A stretch of 64,000 nt of DNA from Kribbella jejuensis. Its GTDB lineage: Bacteria > Actinomycetota > Actinomycetes > Propionibacteriales > Kribbellaceae. Positions 42,803 through 51,464 of this stretch are shown one piece after another (positions within the stretch are counted from its first letter, which is position 1; each line of letters opens with the position of its first letter). The translations under genes and the position numbers were made by a program. Under the pieces are notes generated by a model. That model was not told the DNA's origin. It saw only the letters and a list, made by a program, of their open reading frames with translations, and did not search any database. The DNA is taken from the NCBI RefSeq assembly GCF_006715085.1, contig NZ_VFMM01000002.1, positions 930,001 to 994,000 on the forward strand, read 5' to 3'.

Positions 42803-43903
42803 TCAGGCCTTTGCGGTCAGGATGCCGAGTTCGTCGGCGAGGATCAGGTACATGCCGTGCGACCACAGCAGGGGAGTCGCGACCGGGCCCCAGCGGGCGA
42901 TCCATTCATCGCGGGAACCGGGGTGCAGCAGATGGAGCGGGACCTGTTCGGGCAGGTCGCCGTCCGGGGTCGCCTGGCCGGCGATCCAGCGGAGATGCCG
43001 CCACGCGCCGGCCGTGTCCCCGGCAACTGCCAGGTTCCACCCGAGCAGCGCGGACAACAGCAACCACTGACCACCGCCGTAGAACACATCGGCCGTGAAC
43101 CGATGCACCCCACCGTCGACGTCGAGTTCCCGCGCGACCGCCGCCAGGGTCGCCGCGGCCGCGTCGCCGGACACCAGCCCGAACGGTACGACGCAGGCCG
43201 GCAGCGCACCGTCGACCGCCGACGTGCCGAGCCACTTCGTCAGGTGACCGTCATACATGCCCTCGGCAACAACCAGCGAACGGATCCGCTCGGCAACATC
43301 GAGTACGTCGACCGAGGTGTACGGCGCGACCGCGACCAGCCCACCGTGGATCGCGCCGAGTGTGGCCACATGCCGCTGCTCGACGTGCTCCTCCCACCAG
43401 TCGTAACAGGGCCGGTCCCAGAACGTGACCAGGTAGTCGACCGCGACGTCGATCCCACCGCGCCACTGCTCGAGATCAAGCCCGTGCCGGCCGGCGTGCG
43501 TGACCACCGACCACAACCAGGTCCCGTACCCGTCGGTCTGGAAGTCCCACCACGGATCCGACCCGTCACCACCGTCGAACGTGAACCGCGTCGGCAACAT
43601 CGCCGCATCCTCCGGCCGTTCGCCGCGCGCCACCGCGGCGACCAGTTCGTCCACCTGCCCCCGCCGCCCGCGCAACACCCGGTCCGCCCACCCGTGAAAC
43701 CGATCCGCCGACGCCACATCCCCGTACCGCGAAACCCCTTCCGCGGTGAACGCCCCATCCCGCAACCACGCGTACCCCTGGTACGCCGAGAAGGTAGGCG
43801 CGGCCGGATAAGCCCCACCGATGTCCTGGTTCCGGGCGATGACTGCGTGGCTGTACTCGGCCAGCGCACGCAGCCGTGTCACGTCGATTCCCGCGCCGAT
43901 CAC
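42803..43903 (-). CDS. GH15-like glucoamylase-family hydrolase, short form
   Basis: The 366-residue protein matches the (alpha/alpha)6 barrel of GH15. AYQGYAWLRDGAFTAEGV holds the substrate-binding Arg-Asp, DRPCYDWWEEHVEQRHVA has the probable general-acid Glu, and GDLPEQVPLHLL the probable base Glu. Typical GH15 enzymes are longer, with an N-terminal beta-sandwich that is absent here. Without a signal peptide it probably works in the cytoplasm on short alpha-glucans. The start is GTG 43903, which overlaps the stop of the binding-protein gene (GTGA). Confidence 0.78.
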   Translation of the reverse strand: MIGAGIDVTRLRALAEYSHAVIARNQDIGGAYPAAPTFSAYQGYAWLRDGAFTAEGVSRYGDVASADRFHGWADRVLRGRRGQVDELVAAVARGERPEDAAMLPTRFTFDGGDGSDPWWDFQTDGYGTWLWSVVTHAGRHGLDLEQWRGGIDVAVDYLVTFWDRPCYDWWEEHVEQRHVATLGAIHGGLVAVAPYTSVDVLDVAERIRSLVVAEGMYDGHLTKWLGTSAVDGALPACVVPFGLVSGDAAAATLAAVARELDVDGGVHRFTADVFYGGGQWLLLSALLGWNLAVAGDTAGAWRHLRWIAGQATPDGDLPEQVPLHLLHPGSRDEWIARWGPVATPLLWSHGMYLILADELGILTAKA

Positions 43904-45159
43904 TTCTTCAGCAGACCGTTCACCTTGGACTGGGCGTCGGCCAGTGCCTTCTCGACCGTCTTACGACCGGCCGCTGCGGACGTGAGTTCTTGGGTGACCG
44001 CGTCCTGCATCTCCTGCTGGCGCTCGATCACCGGCGGGAGAACCGGCTGCTCCAGCGCGGTGAACACGGCCTTCCGGTTGGCCGGCTTCGGCTGGTCGAG
44101 ATACGCCTTGAGCTTCGACTCGTCCGCGACCGGCGGCAGCTCCCATGAGGACGCCAACCGCGTCTTGGTGGTCTCATCGGAGGACGAGAGGTACGTGATC
44201 CACTTCTGCGCCGCGTCCGCGTTCTTCGAGGCCGCGTTCACCACGAGCCCGTTCGCGAACATCGCCGACGCCTTCTTCGTGTTCCCGGGCTCCACGACCA
44301 CATCCCAGTCGAACTTCGCACCGGACAGCACCGAGAACATCCAGATCCCGGTGTGCCACATCGCGAGCTTCCCCGACGTGAACAGCTTCGAGTCGAAGTC
44401 CGGCGTACCGGCTCCGTCGGCCTCGGTGGGCATCGTCTTGCCGACCTTGTCGATCAGGAACTTCGCCGCCTCGACCCCCTGCGGCGAGTTGAACGTCGCC
44501 GCGGTCCGGTCCGCGTTCAGGAACTCGCCACCGTTCTGCGCGAGCACCTTGTAGAACTCGTTGTACGACACCGGCTGGTAGTCGCCCCAGACCTTCGCCC
44601 CCTTGTTCGTCAGCTTGACGGCCGCGGCCTGCTCGTCCTTCCAGGTCCAGTCGGCCGTCGGCGTCGCGACCCCGGCCTGCTTGAACAGCGCCTTGTTGTA
44701 GAACAGCACGACGTTCGAGAACGACTCCGGTACGCCGTACTGCTTCCCGCCGTTGGTGAACGCGTCGAACAGCGTCTTCTTGTACACCGAGGAGTCGACG
44801 TTCTTCAGCTCGGCCAGCGAGCCGTTGCTCGCGTAGGTGACGAAGTTCTCGTAGTTCAGCTCAAAGGCGTCGGCGGCCGTACCACCGGCAACGGCCGTCT
44901 GCAGCTTCGTGAAGTAGTCGGCGTACGGCACGGTCTCGACCTGCACCGTGATGTCCGGGTTGGCCGCCTGGAAGGCGTTGACGATCGTGGTCAGATCCTT
45001 CTCGTGGCCGCCGTTCGCGGAGAAGTTCATGTACCGCACGGTGGTCTTGCCGTCCGGCGCGGCGGCCTGCTTGGTCGCGGACCCCTGTCCGCACGCGGTG
45101 AGCGCGAGCGCGGCGGTCAGGACTGCTGCCGCTGCGGCCGCGAACTTCGATGAACGCAT
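43900..45159 (-). CDS. Family-1 extracellular sugar-binding lipoprotein
   Basis: This 419-residue lipoprotein has a signal ending ALALTACGQ with lipobox LTAC. The SBP_bac_1 domain begins TVRYMNFSANGGHEKDLTTI and includes FELNYENFVTYASNGSLAEL, NVVLFYNKALFKQAG and KLAMWHTGIWMFSV, typical of oligosaccharide-binding proteins. It should present the sugar to the two permeases encoded upstream in the operon. Unusually, the gene comes after the permeases. TAGGAGGGGA is its ribosome-binding site. Confidence 0.92.
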   Translation of the reverse strand: MRSSKFAAAAAAVLTAALALTACGQGSATKQAAAPDGKTTVRYMNFSANGGHEKDLTTIVNAFQAANPDITVQVETVPYADYFTKLQTAVAGGTAADAFELNYENFVTYASNGSLAELKNVDSSVYKKTLFDAFTNGGKQYGVPESFSNVVLFYNKALFKQAGVATPTADWTWKDEQAAAVKLTNKGAKVWGDYQPVSYNEFYKVLAQNGGEFLNADRTAATFNSPQGVEAAKFLIDKVGKTMPTEADGAGTPDFDSKLFTSGKLAMWHTGIWMFSVLSGAKFDWDVVVEPGNTKKASAMFANGLVVNAASKNADAAQKWITYLSSSDETTKTRLASSWELPPVADESKLKAYLDQPKPANRKAVFTALEQPVLPPVIERQQEMQDAVTQELTSAAAGRKTVEKALADAQSKVNGLLKK

Positions 45160-45171
45160 GTGGTTCCCCTC

Positions 45172-45975
45172 CTACTTGATACCGGTGTGTGCGACACCGG
45201 CGATGATGTGGCGCTGCGCGAGCAGGTAGACGACGGCGATCGGCACGATCGAGACCACGGAGCCCGCCATCACGACGTCCCACTGGGTGGTGAACCGGCC
45301 CTGCAGCGTGGACAGGCCGAGCGGCAGCGTCATGAACTCCGGCGACCGGATCACGACCAGCGGCCAGAGGAAGCTGTTCCAGCTGCCCATGAACGCGAAC
45401 ACCGCGACGGTCGCGAGCGCCGGCCGGATCAGCGGCAGCACGATCGTGGTGAAGATCCGCAGGTGCCCGGCGCCGTCGATGGTGGCCGCTTCGTCGAGTT
45501 CGGCCGGTACGGCGGTGACCGCCTGCCGGAGCAGGAACACGCCGAACGCGGACGCGATCGTCGGCGCGAGCAGAGCGAAGTACGTGTCCTGCAGGTTCAG
45601 TGTCTTCATCTCGATGAACAGCGGTACGACGAGCACCTGCAGCGGCACCATCAAGGTGGCCAGGTAGCAGCCGAAGATCACGTTCTTCAACGGGAAGTGC
45701 AGCCGGGCGAACCCGTACGCCGCCATCGACGACGTGACCAGCTGGAACAGCGTCGAGGCGATTGCGATCAGCAACGAGTTCGTCAGGATGCGCCAGATCG
45801 GCATCGCGTCCAGCAACGTCCGGTACGCGTCCAGCGTCGGATTGTGGACGATCAGCTTCGGACCGTCGGCGAGCGATCCTTCCGGGGTGATCGACGTGAT
45901 CACGGTCCACAGGAACGGGAAGAGCATGATCGCGGCGCCGGCCACGACCCCGGCGTACAGCAGGAACCTACGCAT
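45172..45975 (-). CDS. Sugar ABC transporter permease (MalG type)
   Basis: This 267-residue permease has six predicted helices. AAIMLFPFLWTVITSITPEG is the first, and the EAA loop reads AVTAVPAELDEAATIDGAGH. It partners the MalF-type permease, with which it shares an 8-nt overlap. No ATPase gene is present in the operon, so a shared MsiK-like ATPase encoded elsewhere probably energises the system, as in streptomycetes. Confidence 0.92.
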   Translation of the reverse strand: MRRFLLYAGVVAGAAIMLFPFLWTVITSITPEGSLADGPKLIVHNPTLDAYRTLLDAMPIWRILTNSLLIAIASTLFQLVTSSMAAYGFARLHFPLKNVIFGCYLATLMVPLQVLVVPLFIEMKTLNLQDTYFALLAPTIASAFGVFLLRQAVTAVPAELDEAATIDGAGHLRIFTTIVLPLIRPALATVAVFAFMGSWNSFLWPLVVIRSPEFMTLPLGLSTLQGRFTTQWDVVMAGSVVSIVPIAVVYLLAQRHIIAGVAHTGIK

Positions 45976-46906
45976 AGTGCACCCACTTCCGCTGGCCGCG
46001 GATCTGGACCACCGTGATCAGCAGGATCACGGCGAACAGGATCCAGGACAGAGCGGACGCCTCACCGGCGCGGCCGTACCGGAACGTCAGGTCGTAGATG
46101 TGCCCGACCACCACCTGGCTGCTGCCCGACGGACCGCCGCCGGTCATCACGTACACCTGGTCGAACACCTGGAAACCGTTGATCAGCGAGATCACCACGA
46201 CGAAGAATGTCGACGGCGACAGCAGCGGCAACGTGATCCGCCAGAACCGCTGCCACCCGCTCGCTCCGTCGACCAGAGCTGCCTCGTAGACGTCCGACGG
46301 GATCGCCTGCAACCCGGCGAGCAGGATGACCATCACGAACCCGAGGTCCTTCCAGGCCGAGGACAGGATCACCGCGGGCAGTGCCCAGTGCGGATCCGTC
46401 CACCAGCCGGGCCCGGGCAGACCGATTGCCTCCAGCACCTTGTTGACCAGGCCGTTGGCGGGATTGAGCAACCATTTCCACACCAGCGCGACGACGACCC
46501 AGCTCGTCACCACAGGCAGGAAGTACGTCGCCCGCAGGAAGGCACGGCCCTTGAGCCGCTGGTTCAGGACGAGCGCGAGACCGAGACCGCCGGCGTACAC
46601 CAACGGGAGATAACCGGCGACGTAGATCAGCGTGTGCAGGAAAACCTGTCGCGTCGTCGGGTCGGTCAGCAGGTTGCTGTAGTTGCCGAGCCCGACCCAC
46701 TTCATCGGCGAGATCAGGTTCCACTTGTGCAGGCTGACCCAGAGGCTCGACACCATCGGGACCAGCGTGAACGCGACCAGCGGGATCGCGCTGGGCAGCA
46801 GGAAGAACAGCACCCAGCCGAGCTTCTTCCAACCGGCCGATCGCGGCCGCGAACCTGCTCGCGGAGGATGCTCGGTCCGCGGCCGGGTGAGCGTGGGCGT
46901 ACTCAC
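45968..46906 (-). CDS. Sugar ABC transporter permease (MalF type)
   Basis: This permease of 312 residues has a cytoplasmic N-terminus and then WVLFFLLPSAIPLVAFTLVP as the first helix, with LQAIPSDVYEAALVDGASGW as the EAA loop. I chose the GTG at 46906 because it overlaps the ROK stop (GTGA) and starts a plausible N-terminus, VSTPTLTRPR. An upstream frame extension falls inside the ROK gene. It forms the channel with the MalG partner. Confidence 0.9.
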   Translation of the reverse strand: MSTPTLTRPRTEHPPRAGSRPRSAGWKKLGWVLFFLLPSAIPLVAFTLVPMVSSLWVSLHKWNLISPMKWVGLGNYSNLLTDPTTRQVFLHTLIYVAGYLPLVYAGGLGLALVLNQRLKGRAFLRATYFLPVVTSWVVVALVWKWLLNPANGLVNKVLEAIGLPGPGWWTDPHWALPAVILSSAWKDLGFVMVILLAGLQAIPSDVYEAALVDGASGWQRFWRITLPLLSPSTFFVVVISLINGFQVFDQVYVMTGGGPSGSSQVVVGHIYDLTFRYGRAGEASALSWILFAVILLITVVQIRGQRKWVHYA

Positions 46907-48102
46907 GACGCCCCCAACCGGGCGCGGACCAGCCGGCTCTGCTCGCCACCGTTTCCGGCCGAGTCGAAGGGGGACCCGAGGACCAGGGACGCCGCGCCGC
47001 GGGCCCACTGGTCCTCCGTCCACGGCTCAACCACCACGGGCAGCCCTTGACGGGCCGGAAGCAACGACCGCCGGAAGGACGGCTCGAACCCGGGCTGCCA
47101 GAACTCCCAGCCGTCGACTCCTTCACCCAGCAGTACGACGACCTCCGGGTCGACCGTGTGGATCACGCCGGCCAGGGCGCGACCGAGCAGTTCGCCGGCC
47201 TCGGCGTACACCGCTCGCGCCGTACCGTCCCCGCTGGTTGCTGCGCGCAACAGTCCGGCCAGGGTGCCGCGGGTCCCGACGATGCCGCGTTCGCGGGCCG
47301 TCCGGAGCAGCCCGTCGGCGCCGATGTAGGCCTCGAGGCAGCCGGTCGAGCCGCAGGTGCAGGGCGGCTGCTCGGCTTGCGTTGTCCAGACCGGGATGTG
47401 ACCGATCTCGCCGGCGCCGCCGTTCGCACCGCGGTAGATCGCGCCGTCGACGACGATGCCGCAGCCGATCCCGCGCCCGATCGTGACGACGAGGTAGGAG
47501 GAGTACTCGCGGCCGATCCCGTACAGCCGCTCGGCGGCCGCCAGCGTGTTCACGTCGTTGTCGACGAGGACCGGCGTACCGACGGCGTGCCGCAGGATCG
47601 GCCCGACTTGCGCGGCGCGCCAGCCGAGTGTCGGCGCGTCGACGATCCCGGACGCCTGCGAGTCGACCGATCCCGGTACGCCGACACCGACGCCGAGCAG
47701 CCGGCCGTCGAGCCCGGCGATCTCGGCGGTCAGAATCCGGCCGAGCTGGTCCAGCGCGTCGGCCGCACTCGGGTCGAAGTCGTGCGCATCGCTCGACCGG
47801 ACCGTGCCGTCGAGCTCGACCGAGACGACCGCGACATGGTCCGCGGTCACCTTCGCGCCGAGGGCAACGCCCGTGCGGGCGACCAGGCCGAGCAGCCGGG
47901 CCGGCCGGCCGCCGTTCGACGGGACCGACTCGAGCTCCTCGACGACGCCGCGGGCGATCAGGTCCTTGGTCACCTGGGTGACGGTCGCCGGGCTGAGACC
48001 AAGGCTGCGCGCGATCGCTGTCCGCGCGGTCGGGCCACGGGTGCCCAGCAACGCGACGATCCCGGACGGAACCAGGTCGCCGCGGGGACTCTGACCACTC
48101 AC
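46903..48102 (-). CDS. ROK-family repressor of the sugar operon
   Basis: This 399-residue regulator has an N-terminal winged HTH (RTAIARSLGLSPATVTQVTK) and a C-terminal ROK domain with GEIGHIPV and CTCGSTGCLEAYIG, the His and Cys zinc ligands of the family. The kinase glycine motif is replaced by LGAKVTADHVAVVSVELDG, as expected for a repressor rather than a sugar kinase. It is the first gene of the operon, so it most likely controls its own synthesis. The GTG at 48102 lies seven bases after GAAGGAAG. Confidence 0.9.
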   Translation of the reverse strand: MSGQSPRGDLVPSGIVALLGTRGPTARTAIARSLGLSPATVTQVTKDLIARGVVEELESVPSNGGRPARLLGLVARTGVALGAKVTADHVAVVSVELDGTVRSSDAHDFDPSAADALDQLGRILTAEIAGLDGRLLGVGVGVPGSVDSQASGIVDAPTLGWRAAQVGPILRHAVGTPVLVDNDVNTLAAAERLYGIGREYSSYLVVTIGRGIGCGIVVDGAIYRGANGGAGEIGHIPVWTTQAEQPPCTCGSTGCLEAYIGADGLLRTARERGIVGTRGTLAGLLRAATSGDGTARAVYAEAGELLGRALAGVIHTVDPEVVVLLGEGVDGWEFWQPGFEPSFRRSLLPARQGLPVVVEPWTEDQWARGAASLVLGSPFDSAGNGGEQSRLVRARLGAS

Positions 48103-48120
48103 CGAACCACTTCCTTCAGT

Positions 48121-48164
48121 ACTAAATTTAGTCAGAAAGTAAGCCGCGTGAGGACCGGTGTCAA
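48121..48164 (-). promoter_or_regulatory. ROK operon promoter with operator ACTAAATTTAGT
   Basis: On the minus strand a perfect TTGACA (48164-48159), a 16-nt spacer and TACTTT (48142-48137) precede the perfect 12-nt palindrome ACTAAATTTAGT (48132-48121), which spans the expected start of transcription 19 nt before the ROK GTG. ROK binding there would block initiation. Confidence 0.75.
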
Positions 48165-48195
48165 GAGGCCGTGGGGCGGCGAATTCCAAGTGGAA

Positions 48196-48227
48196 GTGAC
48201 TGTCATTTGATCTGAGATCACCGTCAC
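48196..48227. promoter_or_regulatory. Extended dyad upstream of small membrane protein gene
   Basis: The perfect 13-nt palindrome TGATCTGAGATCA (48208-48220) lies within a wider inverted repeat, GTGACTGT (48196-48203) against ACCGTCAC (48220-48227). It sits in the 309-nt gene-free stretch between the ROK gene and 48412, which otherwise holds only the ROK promoter. Confidence 0.45.
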
Positions 48228-48411
48228 AAGGGGTCATGTTCTGAGTAAGGACTCTGTGAAGAATCGTTGCTGACCGGGTACACGGGTGGGGATGACCGCG
48301 GGCCGGACCGTACCGTCGGTTCTGGGTGGTCCGACGAAGAGGAGTGAACGAAGTGCTACGGGGCTCATGGTGCATGCCGTTGGTGTGCCCAACGCAGGGC
48401 TGTGCCTGGCG

Positions 48412-48684
48412 GTGACGGCGCTGAACAAGGTGCTCGGCGCGGCCGGGGTGGTGTTGCTGGTGGCCGGCGCGCTGCTCGGGTTCCACTCGGTCTCGGCGGG
48501 CGGTGCGAACTGCGGCTCGGCGTTCCGGCCGGCCGGGGGGATCACGCCGATGGCCTGCGACAACGCGCTGAGCGGCGCGAGCACGCTGACCACGATCGTG
48601 ATCGTCGCCGGCGTGCTCTGCCTGATCGCCGCCGTCGCGGTCAAGGTGCTGCACGATCGCGGCCAGGAAAAAGCCGTCGCCTGA
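48412..48684 (+). CDS. Small two-helix membrane protein, paralogue of 60838-61101
   Basis: The product has a first helix (VLGAAGVVLLVAGALLGF), an external loop with ANCGSAFRPAGGITPMACD, and a second helix (TTIVIVAGVLCLIAAVAV). The loop matches the protein at 60838 closely, including two Cys that could form a disulfide, so the two are paralogues. No named family is recognised. The start is uncertain. GTG 48412 aligns with the paralogue, while an ATG at 48367 in frame would add 15 residues. Confidence 0.6.
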   Translation: MTALNKVLGAAGVVLLVAGALLGFHSVSAGGANCGSAFRPAGGITPMACDNALSGASTLTTIVIVAGVLCLIAAVAVKVLHDRGQEKAVA

Positions 48685-48712
48685 CGTCCGAGGTCGTGTC
48701 AGGGTTGCCTGG

Positions 48713-49834
48713 ATGACGATCGAACCGTTCCGGCTGGACGTGCCGGAGAGCGAGCTGGACGACCTGCGGCAGCGGCTGGACCTCGTGCGCTGGCCGTCGG
48801 AACTACCCGATGCCGGTTGGTCCCGCGGCGTACCGCTCGACTACCTGCAGGACCTGGTCGCGTACTGGCGGAACGGGTACGACTGGCGGGCTTGTGAAGC
48901 GCGCTTGAACAAGTGGCCGCAGTACACAACCGTCATCGACGGCGCGACCGTGCACTTCGCGCACATCCCATCCACGTCGCCGGATGCGCTCCCGCTCGTG
49001 ATCACCCACGGCTGGCCCGGTTCGATCGTGGAGTTCACGGACCTCGTCCCGTTGCTGAGCGACTTCCACCTGATCCTGCCGACGATTCCGGGCTTCACGT
49101 TGTCGGGCCCGACGCGGGAAGCCGGGTGGGAGTTCAAGCGGGTCGCGCGCGCGTGGACCGAACTGGTGACGCGGCTCGGGTACCAGCGGTACGGCGTACA
49201 GGGCGGGGACTGGGGCGCCGCGATCTCGCGCGAGGTCGGGCGGATCGACCCGGGGCGCGTGGCCGGCGTACATCTCAATTTGATCCCGGGAGCGGGCGCC
49301 ACGTCGGAGCCGACGGCTGCCGAGCTCGCCGGGTTGGACGCCGACGAGCAGGAACGGACCTGGGCGTCGTGGCGGCGGCAGCAGTCGTTCGCCGCGGAGC
49401 AGCAGGGGTACGCCGATCTGCAGTCCACCCGGCCGCAGACGCTCGCGTACGCGTTGACCGACTCGCCGGTCGGGCAGTTGGCGTGGATCGCGGAGAAGTT
49501 CGCGACCTGGTCGGACGCGCCGATCGACCGGGACCTGCTGCTCACGAACGTGATGCTGTTCTGGCTGACCCGGACCGGGGGATCGGCCGGCGCGATCTAT
49601 TACGAGCGCGCGCACGCGCCGTACTGGGGTCAGCCGCCCGAGCCGTCGCGGACACCGACCGCGCTGCTCGACCTCGCGCACGAGAACTTCATCCCGCTGC
49701 GGCACAAGGTCGAGCACACCGACAACATCGTCCGCTGGACGTCGCACGATGACGGCGGGCATTTCGCGGCGCTCGAGGTACCGGACGTGCTCGCCGCTGA
49801 TATCCGCGCGTTCTTCAGCGCCCTTACGGCTTGA
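48713..49834 (+). CDS. Epoxide hydrolase (EHN-domain alpha/beta hydrolase)
   Basis: This 373-residue enzyme has the N-terminal EHN domain (IEPFRLDVPESELDDLRQRL) with the family landmark DWRACEARLN. The hydrolase core has VITHGWPGSIVEF (oxyanion loop), YGVQGGDWGAAISREVG with the nucleophile Asp, and DDGGHFAALEVPD with the catalytic His. It would open epoxides to diols in the cytoplasm. It is monocistronic. CAGGGT lies seven bases before the ATG, a variant of the leaderless box. The end overlaps the convergent quinone oxidoreductase gene by 11 nt. Confidence 0.9.
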   Translation: MTIEPFRLDVPESELDDLRQRLDLVRWPSELPDAGWSRGVPLDYLQDLVAYWRNGYDWRACEARLNKWPQYTTVIDGATVHFAHIPSTSPDALPLVITHGWPGSIVEFTDLVPLLSDFHLILPTIPGFTLSGPTREAGWEFKRVARAWTELVTRLGYQRYGVQGGDWGAAISREVGRIDPGRVAGVHLNLIPGAGATSEPTAAELAGLDADEQERTWASWRRQQSFAAEQQGYADLQSTRPQTLAYALTDSPVGQLAWIAEKFATWSDAPIDRDLLLTNVMLFWLTRTGGSAGAIYYERAHAPYWGQPPEPSRTPTALLDLAHENFIPLRHKVEHTDNIVRWTSHDDGGHFAALEVPDVLAADIRAFFSALTA

Positions 49835-50774
49835 GGATCAGCTTGCCGGTCGTGCGGCGGGCGAGCAGGTCCTCGTGCGAACGGCGGGCCTCTTCGAGCG
49901 GGTACTCCGCGCCGACCAGTGGGCGGAGTTGGCCGCGGGCGGTCAGGTCGAGCATCGCGGCGAGCGGTTCGGCGTACTTGCCGGGCAGATCCATCGCCGG
50001 GACCAGCCAGAAGCCGGCGACCGAAAGGTTGCGCTGGGCAAGCGCACTCGGATCGACCGGCGGCCGGCCCTCGCGACCGGCGTTGCCGTAGTTCACCAGC
50101 CGGCCGAAGTCGCGGAGGCAGTCGAGGCCGGCCTGCGTGGCCGCGCCGCCGGTGGGATCGAGGACGACGTCGACGCCGCCGCCGGACGCCGACCGTACGC
50201 GATCGACGTACCCGTCGAGGTCGTTGTCGATGGCAACGTCCGCGCCGAGTTCGAGGGCGAGCTCACGCTTCGCGGGGGTGGACGCGGCCGCGATCACCTG
50301 GCCGGCGCCGAAGTGCTTCGCGAGCTGGATCGCGAGCGAGCCGACACCGCCCGCGGCCGCGTTCACCAGTACGGAGTCGCTGCACTCGAGCCGGGCGCTC
50401 TTGCGCAGTACGTGCCAGGCGGTCAGTCCTTGGATGAGCAGCGCGAGCGCCTGCCCGTCGGAGACTTCCTCGGGTACGTCGACCGCGCGGTGCTTCGGCG
50501 CGACGGCGTACTCGGCGTACCCACCGCCGGTCTCGAAGACGGGGGAGAGGACGCGGCGGCCGTTCGGCGTCCGGCCGACGATCTCGACGCCCGGGACGAA
50601 CGGGAGTGTGACGCCACCGCGGTAGGAGCCGTCGGTGCGGTGCGTGTCGGCGAAGTTGACGCCCGCGGCGGTGACCTGGACGAGCAGTTGGTCGTCTGTG
50701 GCAACGGGCGGGTCGAGCTCGGCCGGTACGAGTACTTCGGGGCCGCCGAACTCGGTGACCTGGATCGCGCGCAT
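49824..50774 (-). CDS. NADPH:quinone oxidoreductase-like MDR protein
   Basis: This zinc-free MDR enzyme of 316 residues starts MRAIQVTEFGGPEVLVPAEL and has TAAGVNFADTHRTDG, where zinc ligands are absent, and VNAAAGGVGSLAIQLAKHFG for NADPH. GFWLVPAMD near the end is also typical of the QOR group. It may reduce quinones or other activated alkenes. The ATG at 50774 follows CAGGAAC. Its promoter region is shared with the divergent DUF2461 gene across 42 nt. Confidence 0.87.
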   Translation of the reverse strand: MRAIQVTEFGGPEVLVPAELDPPVATDDQLLVQVTAAGVNFADTHRTDGSYRGGVTLPFVPGVEIVGRTPNGRRVLSPVFETGGGYAEYAVAPKHRAVDVPEEVSDGQALALLIQGLTAWHVLRKSARLECSDSVLVNAAAGGVGSLAIQLAKHFGAGQVIAAASTPAKRELALELGADVAIDNDLDGYVDRVRSASGGGVDVVLDPTGGAATQAGLDCLRDFGRLVNYGNAGREGRPPVDPSALAQRNLSVAGFWLVPAMDLPGKYAEPLAAMLDLTARGQLRPLVGAEYPLEEARRSHEDLLARRTTGKLILKP

Positions 50775-50816
50775 ATGGGTTCCTGTCCGATCTGCCGGGC
50801 GAACTATCGTTGTCGC

Positions 50817-51443
50817 ATGAGTTTTACCGGTTTTCCGGCGGCGGCGCTGGACTTCTACGACGATCTCGAAATGGACAACACCAAGAGCTTCTGGACGGCG
50901 CACAAGCACGTCTACGAGGAGTCGGTCCGCGGCCCGATGGCCGAGTTGACCGCCGAGCTCGAGGAGGAGTTCGGCCCGGCGAAGCTCTTCCGCCCGTACC
51001 GCGACGTCCGCTTCGCGAAGGACAAGACGCCGTACAAGACCCACCAGGGCGCGTACGTCGCGGTCGCGCCGTCGACGGGCTGGTACGTACAGATCGCCGC
51101 ACCGGGCGTCCGCGTCGGCGCCGGCTTCTACGACGCCACCGCCGACCGCCTGGCCCGCCTCCGCACCGCCATCGACGACAACCGCCGTGGCACCCAACTA
51201 CAGAAGATCCTCGCCGAACTGGAGAAAGCCGGCTGGACCATCGGCGGCGACAAACTCAAAACAACCCCCCGCGGCTACGACGCCGACCACCCCCGCATCG
51301 ACCTCCTCCGCCACAAGTCCCTCAGCGTCGGCAAGAACTACGGCTTCGCCCCCGTCATCCACACCCCCGCCCTCCTCCCCCAAATCCGCACCGACTGGCA
51401 AGCCACCAAACCCCTCATAACCTGGCTGACCGACAACAGCTGA
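50817..51443 (+). CDS. DUF2461 (TIGR02453-type) protein
   Basis: The 208-residue product has the DUF2461 pattern: FPAAALDFYDDLEMDNTKSF, LFRPYRDVRFAKDKTPYKTH, and VRVGAGFYDATADRLARLR, with HKSLSVGKNYGF near the C-terminus. The family is widespread and functionally undefined. TATCGT (50805-50810) stands six bases before the ATG and no Shine-Dalgarno sequence is present, so the mRNA is probably leaderless. The next gene is convergent with a 21-nt gap. Confidence 0.86.
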   Translation: MSFTGFPAAALDFYDDLEMDNTKSFWTAHKHVYEESVRGPMAELTAELEEEFGPAKLFRPYRDVRFAKDKTPYKTHQGAYVAVAPSTGWYVQIAAPGVRVGAGFYDATADRLARLRTAIDDNRRGTQLQKILAELEKAGWTIGGDKLKTTPRGYDADHPRIDLLRHKSLSVGKNYGFAPVIHTPALLPQIRTDWQATKPLITWLTDNS

Positions 51444-51464
51444 ACAGCCCCCGCGCGCTTCCGG

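Noticed and set aside
48240..48258. Mini-ORF VKNRC upstream of the small membrane protein gene
   Set aside because: It has an AAGGA nearby but no downstream hairpin or clear promoter, so there is not enough support for a leader peptide.
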